Source: Actinobacteria bacterium OV320 (GTDB taxonomy: Bacteria > Actinomycetota > Actinomycetes > Streptomycetales > Streptomycetaceae). Taken from it: DNA of 64,000 nucleotides. The notes beneath the pieces were generated by a model. It did not search any database. It saw only the letters and a program-made list of their open reading frames with translations, and was not told the DNA's origin. This document shows, piece after piece, positions 8,218 to 16,527 of this stretch. Where the stretch lies: positions 744,001-808,000 of the forward strand of contig LJCX01000028.1 of assembly GCA_001298545.1 (NCBI GenBank), written 5' to 3'. Within the stretch, counting starts at the first letter, position 1. Every line of letters starts with the position of its first letter. Made by a program: the position numbers and the translations under genes.

Positions 8218-9411
8218 CTACAGGGCCCCCTCGATCAGGTCGGCCGCGGCCGCCGCTCCGCCGGCCGCCGCGATCTCCCGGCGCATGGCGGACACGCCCG
8301 CGCGGATGTCCCGGTCGGACGAGACCCGCAGGACGGCCTCGCGCAGCGCCTCGGGGGTGACGCTCTCGCGCGGCAGGTGGACGCCCAGCCGGAGGTGTTC
8401 GATCCGGGCGGCGTTGACCCGCTGCTCGGCCATCTGCGGGACCGCCACCAGCGGCACGCCGTAGTGCAGGGCCTCCATCGTGCCGCCCATTCCGGCATGG
8501 GTGACGAAGGCGTCCGCGTGGGCGAGCACGGCGAGTTGGGGCACATGGGGATGGACCTCGACGTTGGCGGGCAGCGGCCCCAGCCCGTCCGGCGGGACGG
8601 CGCCGACGGACATGACCACATGCCAGGGCAGCTCGGCGAAGGCCTGGACGCAGGACCGGTAGAACTCCGGCCGCCGGGTGAACTGGGAGCCCAACGAGAC
8701 CAGCAGGACGGGCACGTCGGGCCGCGGCGGCTGCCAGGAGCCCTGGTAGGAGCGGTCCCCGAGCGCCGGCCCGACGTACGCGACGCGCTGCGCCTCGACG
8801 GTGTCCGCCCTGCGCTGGAAGGTCCGGGGGAAGAACGCGACGGCGTGTTCGGGCCGTACGAGGTCCTGGATCCGCGCGGCCTCGATCCCGTGGTCGGCGA
8901 AGGCGCCCGCCAGCCGCGCGAAGCCCGGCAGTTGCGGGAGGCCGGGCACGCCGAAGAACTCCGGGACGATGCCGTCGTAGGCGAGGTGGGTGGGCGACGC
9001 CACGACGGTCGGCACCTGCCACCGTGCCCCCAGCATCAGGCCCGCGAAGGCGTAGATGTCGCACAGCACCAGGTCCGGACGGTCCCTGCCGAACGCCCGG
9101 GTCAGCGCGGGCAGGGCCGCGAGCGCCACCTCGACGACCCGCGCGAACCCCTCGCCCATGTCCTCCGGCGCGTCCGAGCCGTCCCCCGAGTCCGGGTAGA
9201 GCACGGGCTCGGCACCGGCCGCCTTCACCTGGTGCATGAAGTCCTCGGTGACGGCGTAGCTGACCCGGTGCCCCCGCCGGACGAGCTCCTCGACGACCCC
9301 CAGGGTCGGATTCACATGCCCGTGCATCGGAACGTTGAACACGGCGATGTGCGCGGGAATGTGCGCGGGAATGTGCGCGGGATTCGGATGAGTACCAGGC
9401 ACGACACACAA
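8218..9411 (-). CDS. MGT-family (macrolide-type) glycosyltransferase
   Basis: A 397-residue GT-B glycosyltransferase. The N-terminal acceptor domain begins HIAVFNVPMHGHVNPTLGVVEEL. The C-terminal nucleotide-sugar site reads HAGMGGTMEALHYGVPLVAVPQMAEQ, as in UDP-glucose macrolide glycosyltransferases that inactivate or decorate natural products. It precedes a thioesterase on the same strand. Between Met1 and the fold there is a short PAHI repeat encoded by three 12-base units (9346-9381), so the true start may be variable. Confidence 0.87.
   Translation of the reverse strand: MCVVPGTHPNPAHIPAHIPAHIAVFNVPMHGHVNPTLGVVEELVRRGHRVSYAVTEDFMHQVKAAGAEPVLYPDSGDGSDAPEDMGEGFARVVEVALAALPALTRAFGRDRPDLVLCDIYAFAGLMLGARWQVPTVVASPTHLAYDGIVPEFFGVPGLPQLPGFARLAGAFADHGIEAARIQDLVRPEHAVAFFPRTFQRRADTVEAQRVAYVGPALGDRSYQGSWQPPRPDVPVLLVSLGSQFTRRPEFYRSCVQAFAELPWHVVMSVGAVPPDGLGPLPANVEVHPHVPQLAVLAHADAFVTHAGMGGTMEALHYGVPLVAVPQMAEQRVNAARIEHLRLGVHLPRESVTPEALREAVLRVSSDRDIRAGVSAMRREIAAAGGAAAAADLIEGAL
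9346..9381. repeat. Three 12-bp tandem repeats in the glycosyltransferase N-terminus
   Basis: The unit AATGTGCGCGGG is present at 9358-9369 and 9370-9381, and with one change at 9346-9357. On the coding strand it gives a repeated Pro-Ala-His-Ile tetrapeptide just before the first beta strand of the enzyme. Confidence 0.9.
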
Positions 9412-9727
9412 CTCCTGTCCGGCACGGAGCCGGGGCGGGGGATTCGGGAACGGGGCGCCCGAACGGCGGACGCGGAGTCCCGATTAAAGGCGCAAGGACA
9501 CCGTTCGTGACCGCAAACCTGCGGCAGTGTCACCCCATCAGGGAGCCTCCACGGCCGCGCGTTGACACCTGCGGAACACCTGAGGGGTACGTGGCGGGGC
9601 TGCCGGTGACGCGGCGGACGTGACCGCCGGTCCGATCGGCCGTTGGGGGTACAGGACGTCGTCCGTCAGCAGCCGGCCACGACAGGACCGGCCCACGGCA
9701 CGGACGGCCCACGACAGGAGCAGTCTC
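9412..9727. promoter_or_regulatory. Divergent intergenic region
   Basis: 316 bases between the divergent glycosyltransferase and acyltransferase genes. A perfect -35 hexamer TTGACA lies at 9562-9567, but I see no well-spaced -10 element behind it (the closest, TACGTG at 9588, is 20 bases away). No gene is supported here. Confidence 0.35.
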
Positions 9728-11065
9728 ATGCCCGGATCGCATCTGCCCTTGATGGAAGAGGGGATGGCCCGCTGGCCGTTCGGCCCGCCCAACGCCGGGA
9801 TCGCCCTGGACCTCGCGGGCGCCCCACCGTCGCTGGACGAGCTGCGGGCGTTGGTGGAGGAACGCTGGAAGGCGCTGCCCAGGCTCACCCAGACCCTGGT
9901 CGCTCCCGGCGGCGCCCGGACGGGCCTGGCCTGGTGGACGGGCCGGCATCGCTGGGCGCGGCGGGACGGCCACGACCTGGCCCAGCAGATCGACAGCGCG
10001 GACCTCACCCTCCGGGACGCGGTCCGGCAGTGGTTCCACACCCCGTTCCCGGCCGACCGGCCGCCCTGGAGCCTGCACCTGCTGCGCGGGGCGACGGAGG
10101 GGGAGTTCTCCCTGCTGTTCCGGATGCACCACAGCCTGCTCGACGGCCGTTCCCTGACGACCCTGCTGCGCGCCCTCTTCGACGACGGCGGGCCGCTGGA
10201 CGGGGCCGCGTCCCTGGCGGTGCCCGGCCCCCGGCGACGCACGGTCGGCCCCGGTCCGACGGGGGGCGGCCCGCCGGGGCTGCTGACCACGGGCCGCGCG
10301 GTGCCGCTGCCGCACCGGGGCCCGCGGGAGCCCGCGTACACCGTCGTACGGCTGCGCGCCGACGTCCTGCGGGCCGCGCGCGCGGCCGTCTCCGTGGGAG
10401 CGGCGGGCGCCTCCCGCCCGGCGACCACCAACGAGGTGTTCCTGGCGGCGGTCTCCGGAGTCCTGCGCGCCTGCCTCGCGGCTTCGGACACCGGTTCCGC
10501 CGCCGACGCCGACTCGGGTCGCGCCTCCGTTTCCGGCGGCGGCGACCGGGATCCGGCTGCGCGGCAGGTGTGGCTGTCGGTCCCGGTCGACGAACGGCCC
10601 GACGACTGCGGTGAGTTCCTCGGCAACGCGTTCGCCAACGTCCGGGTCCCCGCACCGGTGACCCTCGCCGACCCGGCGGCCCGCCTGACCGCGTGCACCG
10701 GCCTGCTGACCACCGTGACCCGCCCCCGGCGCACCGCCGAGAAGCTGGTCGAGGGCACGCTCGCGGCGGTTCCCGGGGCGACCCTGGCGCTGGCCGGCGG
10801 AAAGATCTTCGCGCCCGCGTACGCGCCGGCGGCCTGCTCCTACGTCCATCTGCGCGAGCAGGGCCAGACCCTGGCCGGACGACCGCTGCGCCACCTCACG
10901 ATCGTCCCCATGGTGCCCCCGGCCGACACGGCCACCTTCGCGCTGGGCGGCTGCACCAAGGGCCACACGCTGAGCGTCGCCACCAACTCGGGCAGCGAGG
11001 ACGCGGGCCTGCTGGCGGAGGCGTTCCTGGACGAGCTGGCGCTGCTCGCCGAAGGGGCTCGCTGA
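9728..11065 (+). CDS. WS/DGAT-like (wax ester synthase/diacylglycerol acyltransferase) protein
   Basis: A 445-residue acyltransferase of the condensation/WS-DGAT superfamily. The catalytic HHxxxDG motif is HHSLLDG at residues 134-140. A PPW motif before it and an AFANVRVPAP segment in the second half fit the family. Such enzymes esterify acyl-CoA to diacylglycerol or alcohols to make storage lipid in Streptomyces. ATG 9728 follows AGGAG by seven bases, which decides the start over longer upstream readings. A strong hairpin follows the stop. Confidence 0.78.
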   Translation: MPGSHLPLMEEGMARWPFGPPNAGIALDLAGAPPSLDELRALVEERWKALPRLTQTLVAPGGARTGLAWWTGRHRWARRDGHDLAQQIDSADLTLRDAVRQWFHTPFPADRPPWSLHLLRGATEGEFSLLFRMHHSLLDGRSLTTLLRALFDDGGPLDGAASLAVPGPRRRTVGPGPTGGGPPGLLTTGRAVPLPHRGPREPAYTVVRLRADVLRAARAAVSVGAAGASRPATTNEVFLAAVSGVLRACLAASDTGSAADADSGRASVSGGGDRDPAARQVWLSVPVDERPDDCGEFLGNAFANVRVPAPVTLADPAARLTACTGLLTTVTRPRRTAEKLVEGTLAAVPGATLALAGGKIFAPAYAPAACSYVHLREQGQTLAGRPLRHLTIVPMVPPADTATFALGGCTKGHTLSVATNSGSEDAGLLAEAFLDELALLAEGAR

Positions 11066-11085
11066 CCCGCCGGTTCCGCACATGT

Positions 11086-11121
11086 CGAAGGGCCCCACTC
11101 GGCGAACGGTGGGGCCCTTCG
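11086..11121. terminator. Hairpin terminator
   Basis: Inverted arms CGAAGGGCCCCAC (11086-11098) and GTGGGGCCCTTCG (11109-11121) with a ten-base loop, 20 bases after the acyltransferase stop. There is no U-run, as is common in Streptomyces. Confidence 0.85.
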
Positions 11122-11183
11122 GCATGCGCGGAACCGGGACGGTGCATGGCCGCGGGCTGCGAGGCCACGGTCACCGGCCGGAG

Positions 11184-11387
11184 CTAGCTCGCCTGGCGTC
11201 GAGCCGCACCCATGCCGGAGAGGGGTGCCTGCGCATCCTCGATCAGGAAGATCTCGTCCTCCCCGAAGTCCGGGGCCTGGAAGGGGTTGGTCGTCGGAGG
11301 CGGCGATGCCGCGGTGGCATAGCGAGTCGCCCCTTCCGGAGCGGAGAACAGCGAGGTCGGGTCGATGAGAGGTCTCCCATTCGTTAC
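11184..11387 (-). other. Protein-like open frame without a standard start codon
   Basis: The minus-strand frame ending at the stop 11184-11186 reads through NGRPLIDPTSLFSAPEGAT, then TNPFQAPDFGEDEIFLIEDA, to GMGAARRQAS. About four in five of its codons end in G or C and its composition looks like a real protein, but no ATG, GTG or TTG precedes this part in frame. A GGGAG lies seven bases before an ATC codon. It could be a gene with a rare start, a frameshifted gene, or chance. I recognise no family. Confidence 0.3.
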
Positions 11388-11432
11388 AGGGCCGCGAACG
11401 GACCTGGCGTGCCGTGACCGGGCACAGCGGTC

Positions 11433-11654
11433 CTACAGCTTGCTCATCTTGGTGTAGGGACTCAAGATCCGCATTTGCGCCGAACCGAAATCCACGAGGG
11501 CCGCGATTCCGTCCTCGATGCCGATCACGCGGCCGAGGCCGTACATGTCGTGCGTGACCTGGTCGCCCACCTCGAAGTGCTTCGGGGACGGCGCGGCCGG
11601 GGCCTTGAAGGGACTGGTGGGCAAGTAGCGCTTCGGTGCCGATGGCTTTGTCAT
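11433..11654 (-). CDS. Small Tudor/SH3-like protein resembling the UvrD/PcrA C-terminal domain
   Basis: 73 residues. After a basic, Pro-rich N-terminus, residues 28-73 (FEVGDQVTHDMYGLGRVIGI, then ALVDFGSAQMRILSP) match the small beta-barrel found at the C-terminus of UvrD/PcrA helicases and in CarD-like RNA polymerase binders. A stand-alone copy may bind RNA polymerase; that is inference. ATG 11654 has GGAGG upstream; a longer reading from 11822 is possible but lacks support. Confidence 0.6.
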   Translation of the reverse strand: MTKPSAPKRYLPTSPFKAPAAPSPKHFEVGDQVTHDMYGLGRVIGIEDGIAALVDFGSAQMRILSPYTKMSKL

Positions 11655-11852
11655 TGCCTCCAGTATGGGCCTGCATGGGCCACTCGTAGCGGCCGTCTTT
11701 CCCCGCTGTTCGTCACAGACCCGGACAGCGATCATCACCTCGGCCGGAATGCGGGCAGCCACGCGCCTCTGACCTGGTGTTTCGCCGATTGGCCCGCCGA
11801 AGCGCCCACGGGACCCCACCACAGACCGTTACCTTCGGAAACCCACTCCACC

Positions 11853-11891
11853 TCAGCTGGTCGCGAGAATCATGCTCAGGATCATGAGCAT
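11853..11891 (-). pseudogene. Internally deleted relic of the adjacent membrane-protein gene
   Basis: A 12-codon frame reads MLMILSMILATS and then stops. Its first residues equal those near the start of the neighbouring gene (MLRVMLMI) and its last equal that gene's end (SLILATS). The surrounding bases (GAGCATGACGC and CAGCTGGTCGC words) are shared as well. It looks like a tandem duplicate that lost its middle. Confidence 0.5.
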
Positions 11892-11939
11892 GACGCACAG
11901 TGCTCTGGGGCGACGCCTGACGTCCCTGGGGGTCTCGGC

Positions 11940-12260
11940 TCAGCTGGTCGCAAGGATCAGGCTCAGGGCCAGCAGGGCAAGTCCTGCCACGGCTGTGACG
12001 CTGCCCATGAACTTGAAGAAACCAGGGCCGAGGCTCTTGGTGTCCGCGAGACTCAGGTCGCCTGTGCGCCGGCCCCTCAGTTCCAGAGAGGCCCGTCGGC
12101 GCGCCAGTGTGGCGTCGACGGCGCCGCGCACGTTGAAGGCCCACCTCGCTCCGATGCAAATGGCTGCGGCCCCCAGGGCTGCGAGGAAGATCAGGACCCC
12201 TGTCGGGTTGGATGAGGCTGCGGCCGATGCTGTGGCGATCATGAGCATGACGCGCAGCAT
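11940..12260 (-). CDS. Small two-helix membrane protein, unknown function
   Basis: 106 residues with a hydrophobic segment near residues 19-42 and a second at about 86-105. A basic, Arg-rich loop between them includes RRRASLELRGRRTG. I do not recognise a family. Starts at 12260, 12248 and 12242 are all possible and none has a clear ribosome binding site. The gene is preceded by a strong hairpin and followed by a relic copy of its own two ends. Confidence 0.5.
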   Translation of the reverse strand: MLRVMLMIATASAAASSNPTGVLIFLAALGAAAICIGARWAFNVRGAVDATLARRRASLELRGRRTGDLSLADTKSLGPGFFKFMGSVTAVAGLALLALSLILATS

Positions 12261-12313
12261 CGCAGGCGGTCGAACCGAACGTCACCGGATCGGCGAACTG
12301 AGACGGACAACGA

Positions 12314-12347
12314 CGAAGGGCCCCGCTGCAAGCAGCGGGGCCCTTCG
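12314..12347. terminator. Hairpin terminator
   Basis: Perfect 15-base arms CGAAGGGCCCCGCTG (12314-12328) and their complement (12333-12347) with a CAAG loop. It lies between the membrane-protein gene and the minus-strand tRNA-Ser, so it probably ends the tRNA transcript. Confidence 0.85.
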
Positions 12348-12368
12348 ACATCGTGCCCGGTGAGGCAC

Positions 12369-12456
12369 TGGCGGAGGATACGAGATTCGAACTCGTGAGG
12401 GGTTGCCCCCAACACGCTTTCCAAGCGTGCGCCCTAGGCCACTAGGCGAATCCTCC
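12369..12456 (-). tRNA. tRNA-Ser (GGA)
   Basis: Class II tRNA with a 7-bp acceptor stem GGAGGAT/ATCCTCC, anticodon loop CTTGGAA giving anticodon GGA, a long variable arm (TTGGGGGCAACCCCT region) and T-loop GTTCGAAT. The CCA end is encoded. Confidence 0.95.
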
Positions 12457-12528
12457 GCGGCAAACAATACAAGACGTTGAGGAGTGCTCGCGAACTCGTT
12501 CCCCCCGCTCAGATCCTGTAGCCTGTGC

Positions 12529-12620
12529 GCAGCCCCTCACGCGGCGCTATCTGACTGAACTCCCCCAGGGCCGGAAGGCAGCAAGGGTAGGTCGGCTCTG
12601 GCGGGTGCGTGGGGGGCGCT
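12529..12620 (+). ncRNA. ffs: SRP RNA (4.5S-type, ffs)
   Basis: Contains the diagnostic bacterial SRP apical sequence GGCCGGAAGGCAGCAAGGGT with flanking helices. The outer stem pairs AGCCCCTCACGC with GCGTGGGGGGCGCT. It would bind Ffh and target membrane proteins. It lies directly upstream of dnaX, as in other streptomycetes. End points are approximate. Confidence 0.92.
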
Positions 12621-12696
12621 TGCGTGTGCGGTGGGGGCCGGGTGCCGGGTCCGCGCGTGGGACCCGATGTCAGCGGTCGCCTATAACCTCGTAAGC

Positions 12697-14806
12697 GTGT
12701 CGTCTCTCGCGCTGTACCGCCGCTATCGCCCGGAGTCGTTCGCCGAGGTCATCGGGCAGGAGCATGTCACCGGCCCGTTGCAGCAGGCGCTGCGGAACAA
12801 CCGGGTCAATCACGCGTACCTGTTCAGCGGGCCGCGTGGGTGCGGGAAGACCACCAGCGCGCGGATCCTGGCCCGGTGCCTGAACTGCGAGCAGGGGCCC
12901 ACCCCGACCCCGTGCGGGGAGTGCGAGTCGTGCAAGGACCTCGCCAGGAACGGCCCGGGTTCCATCGACGTCATCGAGATCGACGCGGCTTCGCACGGTG
13001 GTGTGGACGACGCCCGTGACCTGCGGGAGAAGGCGTTCTTCGGGCCCGCCCGCAGCCGGTACAAGATCTACATCATCGACGAGGCCCACATGGTCACGCC
13101 GGCCGGTTTCAACGCGCTCCTCAAGGTCGTCGAGGAGCCGCCGGAGCATCTGAAGTTCATCTTCGCGACCACCGAGCCGGAGAAGGTCATCGGGACCATC
13201 CGGTCGCGGACCCACCACTACCCGTTCCGGCTCGTGCCGCCGGGGACCCTGCGGGACTACCTGGGCGAGGTCTGCGGGCAGGAGGCCATCCCCGTCGAGG
13301 AGGGCGTGCTGCCGCTCGTCGTGCGCTCCGGCGCGGGTTCCGTGCGTGACTCCATGTCCGTCATGGACCAGCTGCTCGCCGGCGCGAGCGACGCGGGTGT
13401 GACGTACGCCATGGCCACCTCCCTGCTCGGTTACACGGACAGCTCGCTGCTCGACTCCGTCGTCGAGGCCTTCGCCACCGGTGACGGCGCCGCCGCCTTC
13501 GAAGTGGTCGACCGGATCATCGAGGGGGGCAACGACCCCCGCCGCTTCGTCGCCGACCTGCTGGAGCGGCTCCGGGACCTCGTCATCCTCGCCGCCGTGC
13601 CGGACGCGGCCGACAAGGGGCTCATCGACGCCCCCGCCGACGTGATCGAGCGCATGCAGGCCCAGGCCGGCGTCTTCGGCGCGGCTGAGCTGAGCCGCGC
13701 CGCCGACCTCGTCAACGAGGGGCTGACGGAGATGCGGGGCGCCACCTCACCCCGTCTCCAGCTCGAGCTGATCTGCGCGCGCGTGATGCTGCCCGCCGCC
13801 TACGGCGACGAACGCTCCGTCATGGCCAGGCTCGACCGCATCGAGCGGGGCGTGAACTTCTCGCCGGGCGGCGGCGCGCAGGGGGCGGCGCACGGTGCGC
13901 CCGCGATGCCGACGATGGGTTACGTGCCCGGCCCCGGGGCGCACGCCGGTGCCCCCCTGCCCGGGGGCGCGCCGATCCCGCCCGGTGGCGGGGCGGCCGC
14001 CGCCCGCGCCGCGGTAAGGGGTCCGGGCCCGGGGCAGGGTCCCGTACCGGGTCAGGCACCGGACCGGTCGGCCGCGCCTGGCCCCCGCCGCCTCGGCCGG
14101 TCCCCCGGCTCCGGCTCCGGCAGCCGCCCCGGCGCCCGCGCCCGGCGGGTACGCGCCCCCCTCCGGCGGCCTCGACCCCCGCATGCTCTGGCCGAACATC
14201 CTGGAGGCGGTCAAGAACCGCCGTCGCTTCACCTGGATCCTGCTCAGCCAGAACGCCCATGTGGCGGGCTTCGACGGCACGACCCTCCAACTCGGCTTCG
14301 TCAACGCCGGTGCCCGTGACAACTTCACGAGCAGCGGCAGCGAGGACGTGCTGCGGCAGGCGCTGGCCGAGCAGTTCAGCGTCCAGTGGAAGATCGACGC
14401 GGTCATCGACCCGTCCGGCGGCTCGGGACCCCCGCCGGCCGGCGGCCTCGGTGGCGGCGGAGGCGGTGCGCCCGGCGGCTACGGCAGCCCCGGTGGCCAC
14501 AGCAGCCCCGGTGGCTACGGCGGTGGCGGCGGTTCGACGGCCCCGTCGGGCGCGGCCCCGACCCAGGCGCCGTCGGCTCCCGCAGCCCCGGCCCAGCACG
14601 CGTCGTCGTCGACATCGGCGTCGGCCCACGCCCACGCGGCGTCCGCCCCGGCGCCGTCCCGTCCGCCCGCCCCGGAACCGGTGGCTCCGGAGGACGACAC
14701 CCCCGAGGACGACGACCCCGACCTCAACGAGTCGGCCCTCTCCGGCTACGAACTGATCGTGCGCGAGCTCGGAGCGACGGTGGTCGAGGAGTTCACCAAC
14801 GAGTAG
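12697..14806 (+). CDS. dnaX: DNA polymerase III subunit gamma/tau, reading frame interrupted
   Basis: Clamp-loader ATPase. From GTG 12697 (VSSLALYRRYRPESF) the product shows Walker A GPRGCGKTT at 45-53, zinc ligands Cys64, 73, 76 and 79, and IIDEAHMVT. The frame then loses sense near 14086 and runs to a stop at 14319. The conserved C-terminal part (MLWPNILEAVKNRRRF onward) continues one frame over to 14806. Removing one C from the C5 run at 14082-14086 restores a smooth 702-residue protein with a Pro/Ala-rich linker, so a single-base insertion is the likeliest cause. It may be a sequencing error, a mutation or, less likely, a programmed shift. A TATAAC lies nine bases before the GTG and no ribosome binding site is seen. 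Confidence 0.85.
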
Positions 14807-14925
14807 GGGGTGGCACGGACGCCCCCGGCGGCGCCCTCCCCACGCCCTGCCGCTTGGAGGAACGCACGACATCCCCGCCTCCCGGCTTTCGGAAGCCCGC
14901 ACAAAACACCCCCGCCCCCGCCCGT

Positions 14926-14931
14926 TAGGCT
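14926..14931 (+). promoter_or_regulatory. -10 element of a probable leaderless purD promoter
   Basis: TAGGCT is followed by seven bases and then the GTG start of purD. There is no Shine-Dalgarno sequence between, so transcription probably begins at or next to the start codon. Confidence 0.5.
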
Positions 14932-14938
14932 GACCCCC

Positions 14939-16201
<1,263 letters not shown>

Positions 16202-16527
16202 GCACCCGCCGCGGCAGGCGTCAGCAGGGATCTCTCAGGCCCCGGGCCACCATGGAACTCCGCACGGAGGACCCATGGAACCCGGGGCCTGATCGTTGCC
16301 CACCGTCATCCACCTTTCCCCAAAGCCATTCCATCGTGTGAGCGCTGAGCTATCCGGCTGACGTGGGCCGGAGCGCCAACTAGGGTGCGGCGCAAGCGTT
16401 CCGGTCCTCGTTCCGGCACTTGGCCCACCGGCATTGCGATGTCGGTGGTCGGTGCCACAGTGGGGGAGTGACCACTGCGAAGACAGCCGGGGGAAACAGG
16501 ACCGTAGGGAGGGGGTGAGGTCCGGTC
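16202..16527. promoter_or_regulatory. Intergenic region after purD
   Basis: Holds the purD terminator (16235-16292) and then about 230 bases with no recognisable gene. A GGGAGGGGG purine tract at 16507 serves as ribosome binding site for the next gene. The A/T content is somewhat higher around 16300-16350. Confidence 0.4.
16235..16292 (+). terminator. Inverted repeat after purD
   Basis: Arms TCAGGCCCCGGG (16235-16246) and CCCGGGGCCTGA (16281-16292) enclose a 34-base loop that contains a second CCATGG pair. Probable purD terminator. Confidence 0.65.

Noticed and set aside
9562..9593. TTGACA-based promoter before the WS/DGAT gene
   Set aside because: The -35 is perfect but the only -10-like hexamer is 20 bases away, so it is noted but not called as a feature.
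11184..11387. Lanthipeptide or SapB-like precursor
   Set aside because: No Cys residues, no leader motif of the AmfS/RamS type and no modification enzymes nearby.
12697..14319. dnaX programmed frameshift as in E. coli
   Set aside because: There is no A-rich slippery heptamer with a stem; the shift needed is +1 (or -2) at a C5 run, better explained by a one-base insertion. Kept only as an alternative.
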